Source of the DNA: Stratiolaelaps scimitus
Taxonomy: Eukaryota > Arthropoda > Arachnida > Mesostigmata > Laelapidae
Assembly (NCBI GenBank): GCA_019614645.1
Contig: JABWDB010000003.1
Coordinates: forward strand, 16,949,001-17,013,000
Direction of reading: 5' to 3'
DNA length: 64,000 nt
The notes under the pieces were generated by a model. That model was not told where the DNA came from. It saw only the letters and a list, made by a program, of their open reading frames with translations, and made no database searches. The position numbers and the translations under genes are program-made. Positions 46,798-59,277 of this stretch are shown here, piece after piece. Numbering within the stretch: the stretch's first letter is position 1; each line of letters opens with the position of its first letter.

Positions 46798-48329
46798 GGT
46801 GGCTAGCTCACCACTACTTCGGCCCGAGTTTCTGCCGAGAAAGTTTTTCCCAGCTTCCATGTACTTCACGCACTCACACCAGCCCGTCCAATACGAAGCA
46901 GTACACAGCAACACTAATGGAGAGGTGCAGACCACCCTCCGTAATCCGCCCGAATGAAGGCGAATGGATAGAGGGAAAATAGCTATTGTCGTATCTCGAA
47001 GCTGTTGTCCCGCGCTCTTGTTCGAATTATCCACTGAGGAAGTGCTATCTGCTACAAACTTCGTCCCATATATAAAATATATGATATTTCAGCGATTTGT
47101 GCCTAAAGCGCTGCCAAATACCTGGAGGAGACAAGATGGGTACATGGTAATCATAAAATCTATAGCCTCCTGTTGATCAACGAATGGAGGGATCAGTTCA
47201 GCAAGGTACTTCCTGTCTGTATACAGAGTGTATTATATAATCCAGATGGTAACACAACGGGGTTCAGTTTCTGTTGGAGCATTTTTTAACTACGAAGAGA
47301 GACGTTGGTTTTTGGCAAACCTCGTATGACTATCTTGGTTATGTATTATAAAATTGTGTGTTATGTTGAACGCCCTGTATAGCAATATTCTTGCATGAGC
47401 CTTTAATTGTACACAGTAGACAATTTAGTAATCGTAACATGCCTTCCTTTTGATACAGCCAATTATTTTATAATCAGATTATTTCAATTTAATTTTATAT
47501 AAACGCGGGCGAAATATATTCATATGCTACAACATGTATCCCCGTTGGGTGAATATAGATGAATTGGATTTGCCTTCATCTAAATGGATGGATGTTCACA
47601 CCGGGTTAATCGGCTGGTAGATTATTAGATCGGTATAATTATATATATGTTACAATTTAATAAAGTACTTTATAATTTTGGTAATTATTCTGCTAAGAAT
47701 TATCTCCGGGCTCGCCAGTCTATGCTGAATAATGATTATTATAATTCATGTATAATACCTCTAATTGTACATGTTCTTTCAGCTCCAAAAGCGAGTCATA
47801 CACCACAACACAGATATATCTTTTTGGGAAATTCGTCAACGTTCTCAACTTTCCGAAGGTTGACACAGCTTCCCCGACAGGAAGACATATATTTCATACT
47901 CAAAAACAATTTCTACCCCACCCAATGAGTATCCAATTTCGTTCCATTTTAATATACCGCACCTCTCCAACAGGATCACAGGCCGTAGCCGAACATCAAC
48001 CTAGGCGTGAACCTACATATCACGAAGGTTCGGACTCACCTAACAGGGGCGAGCTCTGACAAAGCATGTGGTGTCCTGGCAATGACGGCTCGTTGCGGAT
48101 ACCAGAACATGCCCTGTTTGACCCCTCTCGGATGACAACGGAACGGCGAGAAACAACAGTCTATCCCTGTACAGTCTCGCCAGGTCATATGGGCATTCCT
48201 CGCTCATGGCGACGATCAACTCAAGCGGGTTGGAATGCCGCCTCACTTTTGGAAGACCCGAAATGAATTCGGGAGGACGTCGTAATCGAATGCGAAGCTA
48301 AAAGGTCACTGCGGCTTGGAGAAATAAAG
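46798..48329. other. anonymous AT-rich stretch
   Basis: Mostly AT-rich with short frames. A plus-strand frame at 47647-47928 has no motif. Confidence 0.4.
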
Positions 48330-48770
48330 TTGCAGCGGCCAGACGCAGTTAAGAGATTACAACAATGCAAACGGAGCATAGAATCGTTAAGCTTGAAGGG
48401 GAGAAAGCTCTCGAAAACTAGGGAAACTATATTCATCCTTTCAGCTTATCTATCAGTGTGCTGCATGCGTTTTAACGTATATGTTCGAAGTTCAAGACTC
48501 TTCCATCAATTGTTCATTCTATTAACCGGCGATAAGGATTGCAGCTTTATTACGGCTCGTAAAAGGGATGCAATATTACTATGTTTCCTGTTGATTTTTG
48601 TCATCAAGGTTGAGTCCACTAGCTTGCTACCCAAAATCGACACCATTATCCGAATCGCATGTAGTGTAGCAAAAAAATGTTTGTTCGGATTGCGTACGGC
48701 CGTGCATTCAAGTGTGTTTAGTGTCTCTCGGCTAGACCACCCACGTCAGGAAGTTGCGGCCTCTGTATAG
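48330..48770 (+). other. hydrophobic open frame, 146 codons, unknown
   Basis: A continuous frame includes RETIFILSAYLSVCC and RDAILLCFLLIFVIKV, two possible membrane spans. It would fit a fragment of a polytopic membrane protein such as an arthropod chemoreceptor, but no diagnostic motif is visible and AT-rich DNA favours such residues. The first codon is not clearly an ATG in good context. Confidence 0.2.
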
Positions 48771-48896
48771 CGGGAAAGGACTGTGATATCCGATGAATAT
48801 CCAGAAAATAAGATGAGTTGGTCGTATGTGGCCTTTACTTGAACGGGCACTCGAACAAAACTTGAGGCAGAGCACATATAGGGGACAAGGCTCTAG

Positions 48897-48898
<2 letters not shown>

Positions 48899-48932
<34 letters not shown>
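48899..48932. repeat. (AT)17 microsatellite
   Basis: The longest pure AT run in the window. Confidence 0.97.
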
Positions 48933-48936
<4 letters not shown>

Positions 48937-51900
48937 CAACAGGTGTGTCAGAACGTCAGTCTTTTCCAAGGCATCTCCAAGATGTGATGAAGGATTATAA
49001 CTCCTGGCTCTTTTCTCCCCCTTTGCTTGTTCCTACCAGCTATCCACGTAGCGACAAAGAAGAATAGAACACGAAAACAGGACAGCAAGCGTGATCTCCT
49101 ATGGGAAATCACACCGTGCCTTCGCTCCCTCGATGGGAGCAATAATTAGACACTAGGGGGAGAAGGCGCAAAAAAGGACACGCAACGATGGACGACTGCT
49201 TTCGCGCTGGCGGAAGCGTCATCTACAAAGCGACGAAAGGATAAAGCTCAATGATAGCAATTACGGAAAGAGGTTATTATTTAGGTGTGCTACGACTATT
49301 GCCACATTGCCTTGGACAACATCACATCGTCAGATACATCGCCGCCCCAGGGCGTTTAATCGGCCACCGAAGGGGGAGAAAACTAATTGTTTGATTTGAC
49401 GCTAGAACTTAGCGCACACTGGCGCAATGGGCAAAACAGGGGCAGAGAAGCAGAATAAAGAAAAAAAAAATACTGTATAGATGCTGCGCAAAGTCGTGTG
49501 TAACAACGGACGGGGTTGGGGTATATTAAACCATACGATTCTCAACTCTGAGCCCGCGGGTCACGTGCTCACCGAAACAGTCTTACGCTGACAGGTTCGT
49601 CAACGAGTTAAAAATTAGTGTCTTATTAACTCTATTGTAATTGTCCAGAAAAGAATGAGGACATCACAGGAGAGTGAGTCTAAATGCCGACGAGCCTGTT
49701 AGGGCCATATATATGCGTACCTTCGTAAAACAACCAACTACAGTGTGATCGGCCAATCACGTGGCCGACGCCCTATAACGAAGGTCAACAGGGTGAAGGT
49801 CGACTGTAATCGAGATAGAGCTGACTACACTCAAGGTCGTAAGTCAGGTCAAGGTAGGTGTTAGATAGACAACAAGCGTAGAGATTAGAAAATGGTGCAA
49901 AGAATAGTTTGTTTTCGTACCACAGCCCACCAACAATCCAAATGTCGCGAATGTTAATAACCCGATCTCGATCTCGTGCGTCATTAGTCTTATTCAGAGC
50001 ACCCAACATGTCTATCTACCTCCAGTAAAATACACCTTTAATCTCATTTGACAAACAACATTTGCGCTGATGAGAACGTGAACCCTTATATTGAGGGCCA
50101 ACTGAGGAAGTTCTATTTAGATTATATATGTATGTTCTATTCATTTTTGGAGATCTTCAGAAAGTTAATATAATAGATGAATTCTATTAATGGACCTGTG
50201 GTCTTCGACAATCGTCAAACAATCGCCTATGACACAATCGTCAAACTTTCTACAGCTATTAGAAGAGAGAGACTATCGACCAGTATAGGAGAGCCGCGTG
50301 CACGAACTCTTAATGGAAAGATTTTTTTTGAACAAATGGAAACCCCAATTTCTATTTTGACCACGGTTAGGGACGGGGCCCTCCTTCTTTTAAATATCAT
50401 TTTAAGAATTTATGGAGGAAGCTCTTCTTAAATAGATTAACGCAAGCTTTTGATTACTCTTTCACACAATTGTCGTCCACGTTAAACCATACAATTAATT
50501 ACATTCAATATGCTATCTGAGGAAGTTTTAAGCAAAACGTTACGGAATTTTCTATAGCCTAGCTGGTATACCCCTACGCTACTTATTAGTACACCCAGTT
50601 CGTGATTACTATATACGATACAATGGATGCGAGTGGATCCGATTGATATTTCTTCAGAAGCACAAGCGCCTACCTTTAACGAATTGTGCTATCGGCGTCA
50701 TCGTTGACATTTGGTGGCAGCAGTCATAGAGAAGCTGTACTCTTCACGACTACATTTGACCATGACTATTAGGACAAGAGCATGTTGCTCATATATCGAT
50801 TACTCCCTAATTGGCTAGATAATGTTTAATTAATCAATCTGATACACTACGAACATGCACACTTCGTATACTGCTGCTGCCCTCTGCTGAAGGTGTTTAT
50901 CGCGACAGTGAAAGAAAGTCTGGTTTAACGTGTCTGTCGAAGGCGGGCGATGCTCTCGTTTTGATAGCGCCCTCTAACTAATTATACCAGAGGGGCGTAT
51001 GTGGTGTTCGCATGGAACGTGTCGACTCAACGAGGCCTATCGGCATATCTGTGGCAGTCTACCACGGTCGTTGCGCGAATTTGGTGTATATTGGAGGCAC
51101 GCTACTGGCTTGCTTGTCCCCTTGAGCGTCTCCGAGGGCCCCTAACCGCCTTGTTCCCTCTGGCGAGGCAGTGACTGTCCGCCTGACATTCATTACCGTT
51201 CCTTGTTTCTGTTACTGGGACACGTTCGCTCGGCCAAAGCCTCCTGGAACGTCCTCATGGACGTCGCAGAAAGCGGCATGGCATCTTCTCCCGCAGCTTC
51301 GTTTCCTACCTTCGCATTTGCCATTCGGCATCTACCCCAGTCTCTTCCCCTCTAATCGAACCTAGCCTTCTCACCCTGTTTACAGAGACGGACCCTACGC
51401 ACGTTGCTGCCCAAGGAGACTGCTGGGAGGTTGGTAGACCCAGTTCTCGTCCTAACCAGCGAATGTTACCGCATGCAATATCACAACACTTCGGTATCTT
51501 CCTACTACTCGAGCCAATGGGCGCATCAGCGCTGCTGTACGGGCCAGCCGCCGGAGTCCCCCGTGGGGTCCCTTTATTTAGAGGTCCCTTTATTTTAGTC
51601 GCAGCTATTTCGTTGGCTGGGGAGGAGAAGATCATTGGTATGTCTCCATTCGCGAGGATTGCATTCGCCATAGCCACCTTGAACGGAACCCGGCGTAAGC
51701 TGCACGTGTTACGTGGGTGCCTCCACCGCAAGATTGCGTTTTATTCCGCACGTATATTTGTATCCAATTCACGTGAGCGTTCCAGGTTCGGGCTGACAAT
51801 TTCTTTGGCTTCTGATGCAGCACGGACCCGTTCCGAATCGAAAACTATCATAGTGCGAGCAGCGGGTTTGAGGATAGCTGAATGAATAGCTCGTACTCTA

Positions 51901-52759
51901 CCTTCAACAACGACACGTCTGTGCCGTTGTGCCCTCATTGTCCGCAAGTGACGTGTAAACATGGTCATGCCTACCATTTGCGTTCGTGTGTGTGTGTGTG
52001 TGTGCGTCGATGTTCTGCGCTCAAAAGAGAGCCAGTGAATATGAAATTGCATAGTGCGCAGTCATAAGGCCGCCCCTTCTCGAACCATTCTCCCAGTGTG
52101 ACCCTTATATTAGCACAGGGCCGGACGAAGCGGGGCCACCTCGAGCGGCCGCTTATTCGCTCTACCTGGGCGTAACTAGGAGGAACGGTGAGAAACGCTG
52201 CAATGTATGGGCGAAAAGAGCTCCATGTGAACGCGGGGACCCAACAAGAGCTTTAGTTAAGGGGTTAACAGCGGTCGCGGGCATAGGGGGTGCGTGAGGG
52301 TCGTGGCCGTACGCACGCAGACATATAGACAGTAAATCATATGTAGTTGTGTCTAGCCATAGGACAGAAAGAGTGAGGCAGTACAGAGAACATCCCATAT
52401 AGCGTAAGTGCTAACCAACACTGGTGGTTCCATTCAAACGCAGTAGAGCGGCGTGCAACGAAAAGAGCGGTAGTTTAACGACAGTCAGGTGCGGGCCGTC
52501 GTACAAAAATTTGCTGGGCTCAGTTGCACTATACCTGCAGATAGAGCCATACACGGATGACGCCACCCGCAACCCTATCAAGCTGTCGGATCGCTTCTAT
52601 TATAGATATACCGGCTGTGCTCGTTGTTGAAGTCGTTGTAGTGGTGGTGGTAGTAGTGGTATAAGTAGCATAGGTGGAGCCACCACAGGGAAAAGCTATG
52701 GAAAAAAGATGAAAAGAGAAGCTTCAGAGAAAAAAAAGGGAGAAAATCCTTTCATTTTT

Positions 52760-52780
52760 CTCCAGAGAAAAGCTCTGGAG
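52760..52780. repeat. 8-bp-arm hairpin in a purine-rich tract
   Basis: CTCCAGAG and CTCTGGAG flank AAAAG. Confidence 0.6.
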
Positions 52781-53526
52781 AGAGATAAAACTATCTGTCT
52801 CGCGAATTCGGCTTAATTCGACAAGAAAATTACTCGTGAGTATATTTGATTGTCATGTTTGCTTGCTTCTCAATATTGCTGCCCTGCACCTGGTGAGTTG
52901 GTACCCGTCATTGAAATCCGCGCATTGGTGGGGGTGGTCATCCTCTGATAGTCGTGTGTTGAATTCGCAGTGAGCATCGTTATGCCAATGGAGTCTGGCA
53001 GACTGTCCGTTGATTAACGCTATTTAGGGTGGACAAGATGAACTGTCTAGTTGACAGGATCGCCCTGGTGGGGTCTTAAGACGACAACCGGTCACCCACA
53101 AGCTAGTGGACAATGCTTCAGCTTGTTGCCCACTAAAGCAATGCCATAACGATTAGCTATGATCAAAAAGAGTCCACCGGGCGCAGCCGGGGACAAGCGC
53201 GCAGGATACGCAGGATCCTTCCCTCTGCAGCGCCGAAGCAAATTATATGATGTTGCTTTTTTTCTGCCTCGAAATAGACAGAACAGTTCTGTTTGAAATC
53301 TGTGACTTGGACATTTGGCGCTTAACCAAGGATGGGTATTATCTAAAAACCAGTAGAAAATGAGATGCAAAACCGAACCTGCTAAATAGAGTCGTGTAAC
53401 AACGCCTCATCTGATGGTTCCATTCACGGGAATTATAATAATGATGATAATAATAATAATAATGTCAAAAATTGTATAACTTCCACACATATTCATGCGG
53501 TCACCGTACCAAGTAGCAGCTAACCG

Positions 53527-53553
53527 TCTCTCTCTCTCTCTCTCTCTCTCTCC
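53527..53553. repeat. (CT)n microsatellite ending in an AG acceptor-like site
   Basis: Pure CT run followed by CCAG. It could act as a splice acceptor; the following frame is open for only about 33 codons. Confidence 0.9.
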
Positions 53554-54974
53554 AGCGCTCGGGCCTGAGTTTAACACCACATCATTATTATCCACGGAGA
53601 CATAACAAACTCTTACATGGGACATACAGCCTTGTGCACAATGGGTTGCGCTAGCAAGAGATATGCGATCCACGAAGTTTGCCTGCGAGCTATCCAGCGA
53701 GGCCATCGAAAGGGACGATAACCAGGATGGGAACTTGGCTAGGGTCGAGTCAAGCCTATACAGTGTAGTTTAATGTGAATATTATGCCAATCAGAATTAA
53801 AAAGTTCCACACAAGTATCGTTGGGCACTTTTCTCACCGCTACGAAACCCCTTTCCCGAACACCCCAGGCTCTGCAACGTTCTCTCTGCCACCAGCGACG
53901 CCTGAACCGCTTGAAGGAGATCTAGCCGTCACGGTGGGGTTCTGCGCCCGGACATGCAAGGACCCGATCCTGGGAGGGTGACGCTGCCCACACACTCAAC
54001 AGCATTCAACAACCGGCGGAGCTCCTTGCTGCAAACGGACCACTAGAGACGGTCGCGCACAGGACATTCGCGTTATGTGTTCACGCGCAGACACGGCCTG
54101 CAACCCTGGCCCTAGCCAACTTAAATCGCCGAAGATCCTCAACGATTCTTAAGTATGAGAAGGGTCAGCAGTTGGCTACTTATTTCCCGCGTTGGATTAT
54201 CGCTGAAACGCGATCTGCGCCACGACCGACGAGAGCGCGCCATAGCTGTCTAGTCGTCAGCGAAGCGACTTGGCTGACTTAAATTTTAGCAGTTTTCCGG
54301 CAAGTAGTAGCCACCGCCGGCGGTCGGCGCAGGAAAAGACAGGAAGGCTTAAATTTATTGGGGATGCAGCAGGCCCAATGGCAGCGCCGTGCTGAGGGTC
54401 AGGACGATGGCGGAGCACAGACAGTGGGCTAGATGACTCGCCTACCAGCAGTTGATGACTTGCACGCCAGCCGCGTTCACAGCAGGTGGGAAGTGATGCT
54501 ACTCGGTGGCACTCCTTCTCTCCGCGTTGCCGAAAGTGATAGAGTCCTGAGGATCGTATGTAAACGAAGGTCTCTGCACTAGTTGCGACGCTGGCCGACT
54601 CACTTCAATATATGCGAAACACGTGATACCGCGCGACTTGACCCGACTCGACACAGGCTAACCCGGGCGAGCGCGGCACTTTACAACTCTGGTGCCCCAA
54701 CGAGCAGCCAGTAGGATAGGCTGTGACGTTCGGGGATCTCAAGCTACAGCTAGACACACACTATGTATATGGAAGAGAAGCGCGAGACAGGCGTGTCATT
54801 ACCCGTCCGACTTCAGAGCAGATCCTGCTAAAGGATTTTGGGAAAGTTTGCCATGGAACGACGTAGTGACGGCCTCTCGGAGCAGTAGGACAAATGGCAG
54901 CTATAGTTGAACTTCTTCGACACTTTAGAAGTGCATACAGCGATTGTGGAGTGAAGAGTTAATAGAGAGTGAAC

Positions 54975-55200
54975 CTGATCAATACAATACAAAGTGCTGT
55001 TGATTGACGGAACTGCAACATACATTGCTTAAGTTCTCGTAAAAAATAATAGGTAAAAGGTGTAAAATATCACATTGCAACAGACGAAGTTACAATTGAT
55101 AACATATTATATCCACGCATACATCATGTATAATCGATAGGCCAATGTACAGACCTATTTGTGCGCTCAATGAGATCACTGCTGACTACTCAATCACAGA
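54975..55200 (-). repeat. dispersed repeat family, copy A
   Basis: The core (54981-55073) reads on the minus strand ACGAGAACTTAAGCAATGTA, then TGCAGTTCCGTCAATCAAC, then CTTTGTATTGTATTG. It matches copies C and E closely in the core; beyond about 55075 the match fades. Confidence 0.72.
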
Positions 55201-55473
55201 CAATCTGCTGTCAATTGAGACAAGTTTCACCTGACGAAAACACACTAACTAAATGAGCTAACAGTCGAATCGCTGACAGTCAATGAATTGATTATTACAT
55301 CAATTTCGTTTCTACCCTACAAATGCATGGATATTCGTTGATGGTTCGTTGGCACGTTTCGCTTATTCGGTGATTAGACTGCTGGAAACTTAGCACTTTC
55401 GACAATCGTAATGCTCGTTTTGGTGATCCACCCGACTATAACTCAGCTGATGTCCTGTAAGGTAACATAAAGG

Positions 55474-55535
55474 TTTTATTAGTTTATTGAAGGAACTGCA
55501 GTTTTACAATGCGTAAGTTATTTTATATTTGTCAC
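55474..55535 (-). repeat. dispersed repeat family, copy D (partial)
   Basis: On the plus strand it reads TTTATTGAAGGAACTGCAG then TTTTACAATGCGTAAGTT, matching the middle of the family. Same orientation as copy A, about 0.5 kb away. Confidence 0.5.
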
Positions 55536-58500
55536 GTGTATGTGTGTCCAATCTAGAATTCAATTGTCTAGTGAAATTCTGCCCTTTTTTTTCGCAATGT
55601 ATCAACTATCCATACATTGTTAAGTAAGGCTGCCAAGCGCTCCAGCTGGCTCTATGCTAACTCAACCGGAGTTCGGGCGACGACTACATCGTTTTGTCGC
55701 CGTGCTTGACAAGAACGCTTGCTCATGCTCATTTGTTTGAATTCAATCGTAGGTTCGTATCGTCGTCGTTGTTCTTGCAGCCACCGCCTGTGTCCCAGGC
55801 TCGTTCTTCCTCGACTTGTTCCAGCCCACCGTTCTTCGGCGGTCGAAGGAGAAAACTTCTCGGAGACTAAAAGAGAAAATGTGCTCTTCCCTCTGGTTGA
55901 TCCTCTCTCCCGATTTATCCCTATGATCTGTGCGAGTGGCAGCTCCAAGAGCGCGAACTTACACGTCATTGTTATCCCCCCCCCTCACTGCGAGCTCGGC
56001 AATTAGCTTGCTTGGCCCTGTGTGAACTCTGCGACGAACTTCAACTTTGTTTAGCCGTTGTCCTCTTACCCATCTCGCAGTCCATAGCCAATTTCCGACA
56101 TTTATCAATCATATATTCAGTGTCCTCTTCCGTAGGCAGCTGACTAACTCAGGCCATTCTGGAGGAGATACTCGCAGTCGGAGATATTTGCAGCCGACGA
56201 GATTTGGCATAACAGCAGTGGGACCGACCTCAGAGCTGAGGCGAGCTTAGCCTCTACCGTATTCACATAGGCGCCATGACGACAACATCTAAGATCTACA
56301 ATAAATTGGGCAGGTCTAGCCATCGCAACTCCGTTCCGAATGTTTCGAACGAAGCGCACGAGCCGCGTGGCACCTAATCCGCAGTGAGTTTCTCCCCAAC
56401 CATCGCTCAGCATTGGCAGGACGTGGCACCGCCAGGCGACGACGACGACGCCAATGACGATAACGATAAGGACGACTCTAGCCCAGATGCTGCCAACGTC
56501 GTGAACAACGCCAATGGAGACAACCACATCAGCTACAGCAAAGACAGCGAGAGAGAGAGAGAGAGAATGGGGGAGGTATAAGGGCTACTTCAATTGAACT
56601 AGGCAACAGGTAGTAATAGCTGTAGATTAAAAAGTTGAATTGGTTGTTGGCAACAACGCTGGCTGCCGGCTCGCTGTGTGGGTGGGTGACTTGCTAGACT
56701 AGAGTAGGCTATCTACGAGCGCTTCCTTGGAATTAGCCCAGCGAGTCGGCTCATCGACATGTCCAGGTCCAAGAGATTCACGGTGACAATGCCGATCGCG
56801 AGCCTGCTAGGGGGCCGCTCGCCCGCGAAAGTTTCGACACTCGAGGCGGCTCTCCCGCTTCCTGCGGCTACCGCGAGATTCAAATTCAAACGCATTCGTA
56901 CGAACTTGTTCATTAAAAAGTTTTTTCTTTGTCTCCAAGACACTTTCTGAGAGCATGCTGCCGGTGGGACTGCTGCAAGACGAACTCCCTGTTATAGATG
57001 TTGTATGTAGATGTTCTTCGCTTTTGCTGCTCCGGGTGTTCCGTGCCCTGGCGGGCGGTAATCGCTAATCATGGTTTGAGCGTTGGGCTATAGATGCGTC
57101 ACAGCAAAGGAGGAAGCGACCGATTAAATCAAAGGGAATATGCTTGACATAGACAAGCGTTTAGAGCCGGCGGCTCAGGACGCTGTGAAAGTGTCGCTAT
57201 TGTTCAGAATGCAACAGGTTGTTGTCGACAACCTGTTGAAGACATTTTCCTGTAACATTGAACGTTCAATAACAACAGCATCGTCGACTGGCGATATTTA
57301 CTCTTGCCTAATTAGTCAACGTGTACGGGTCTTTCTCGGTCACGTCAGAGTGAGCTAATTGACTAGCTTTTTGTACAATATTTCCCGTCATATACGAAGG
57401 GCAATGACATATACGCGCGTCACAGACATCACCTCCACTGCGAGATAGGTTGGATCGATAAAAAAAATATGTCGTATATCTCTGCTGCAGTTAAATTGAA
57501 CACCGCGGCGAAATGTTGCGGAACACAGTGTCCAGTGTAAATGCGTAAAATGCGGATGGCACCAGCAGCTCCGTAGGTGCTAACGAGGTTTACGTCGGCG
57601 TCCACTATTCTGTTTCGCCCTATCCATCGACTCTCGTCCCTGTCGCTGCAGAGGTGGTGCACCGAATGGTGATTCCTCGCTCGAGGATGTCATTCTGCTT
57701 CCAAACTACAGTAAAACCTGAAACCAACACCCAACCCCCCCACACACACACACACACATTATAATAGGATAGTGGCCTATGGGGTTGTCACCGCTACCTA
57801 AGAGAGGGAAACCGGCCAGCATTGTCGGCCTATTCCCTAATAGAAATCGTACCGAAGTCCCCTGGCATCGGCACCGGTGTGCCGGTTAGAGTGGAGCTCG
57901 CTGAAGTCTTCGTCAGGAACGTGGCTCGACTGCCAAGCAGGTCACCTTCACTCTTGCAGGGACAAGACGACCACGACATGTCTATTTGTCGGCCCGCGCC
58001 GCTGGGCCTTGCCGCAACAGCACCACGCAAGACGAGCACGACCGGTCGGCGGGTCGCGAAGCCTGTCGAGCCAGGCCCACTAGCCAATGAACTCGTGACA
58101 CAGCCTGCAGAATAAGCTCGACTGCAAACCACAAGAGCTATTCAGTGGCTGGACACGAAAAAAGTAGCCTGAGTTTTTCGGATACCTCGATACTGAATTG
58201 TGTTAATCTGCGGCCGCCTCTTTCAATAGTAACGATGATCATGATGATAGTAACAATTACAATTTAACCACTACTCACAACAATAACATCGCATACAGAG
58301 GTTTTCACAAGTGTCCACATGCCGATATTCTATGATAATTAGCTTCGATAGATAATGATTCCTGAGCTTCGCGAAAGTCGAATTAACATAAATGGCATTA
58401 CATAGACTGTCACGAGCTAATGAACGCCCGAACGCTTGTTGCCGAGCTTTTTTAGACATGACAGCTTGACTTAACGGACCTGACAATTGAGTCCAACCGC

Positions 58501-58685
58501 ATAGCATTCAGTGTCCTAAGCACGATGTATTTCTAGACGATTTCTTGGGTCCTCCATAAAATCTCTAAGCCTTGGCCGAGAAACGATTCGTAATCTCTCG
58601 GTGTGTGCGTTTATCATTGGATACATTAGTATAAGAAACACCGCAAGGCTTCGGAATGAACATCTGAATATCTATTAGAAGTTCA
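55536..58685. other. anonymous stretch
   Basis: A (GA)n run lies near 56549-56566 and (CA)n near 57741-57757. Short open frames on both strands, none assigned. Confidence 0.4.
57212..57238. repeat. 11-bp-arm hairpin
   Basis: CAACAGGTTGT and ACAACCTGTTG flank TGTCG; perfect arms. Confidence 0.7.
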
Positions 58686-59277
58686 TTGAAATTCGCTCAT
58701 CATTTAAGTCTGGGTGGTCTTAGAAATATTATTGTTGCTGTTTTTACATATGTCTATGATATTAACTTGTATTCGTTATTTGTTTTTCCTGAAAATTTCG
58801 CATTTATATTATATGCCCTTTACATTGACTTCTCCACTGTCCTTTATAGATTGACAGAGTGCTATATTTCGTCTTTGATTCTTCGTAGTGGTACTGCACC
58901 GTCATCCCGGTTACCTGAGTCTTCCATTCGGGTGTTCTCCCTATTCAGCACTCTGACCTGTTATTTTGTTATTGGTTAACAACTGTTCGCTTGGACCTAA
59001 CCGTCACTGAGTGTCAATCTGACAAGTGACAGCCCGTCAAGACAATCTTTCTGTGTCAATCGATATTGCTGTGGCGCTGATTAATCGAGTCACCGAAATT
59101 CCCCTCTGTGGTCTTGCAGATTTTGTTTATAAAATAGATATGATATTAAATCGTTGTCGGCTAAGAAGCGCAGTCTCAAAAAGGGGTGAGATTAACTCTT
59201 TCGGATCTATCGTAGCAAATTTCAGAGCAGCGCGAAATGTCTCAAACGCCCTCTTACATGGAGAAGACAGAGTTTAA
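58686..59277 (+). other. two adjacent open frames, possible decayed membrane protein
   Basis: 58686-58979 encodes 97 codons with hydrophobic spans (IIVAVFTYVYDINLYSLF, ENFAFILYALYIDF). 59026-59277, in another phase, reads SIDIAVALINRVTEIP and GSIVANFRAARNVSNALL before its stop. The pattern could be a frameshifted multi-span receptor fragment, but I see no family signature. Chance in AT-rich DNA remains plausible. Confidence 0.2.

Larger units (their letters stand above)
48933..54974. other. anonymous stretch
   Basis: Overlapping open frames on both strands at 51306-51885 are not assignable. A 16-base direct duplication of GGTCCCTTTATTTA sits at 51567-51597, a (GT)n run near 51986-52003, a purine-rich stretch at 52690-52790 and (AAT)n at 53436-53462. 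No gene called. Confidence 0.4.

Noticed and set aside
47400..47900. AT-rich stretch considered as a mitochondrial insertion
   Set aside because: No recognisable mitochondrial gene in any frame.
51306..51885. Overlapping 141- and 140-codon frames on opposite strands
   Set aside because: Both are open because of local composition and contain a short direct duplication; neither resembles a family I know.
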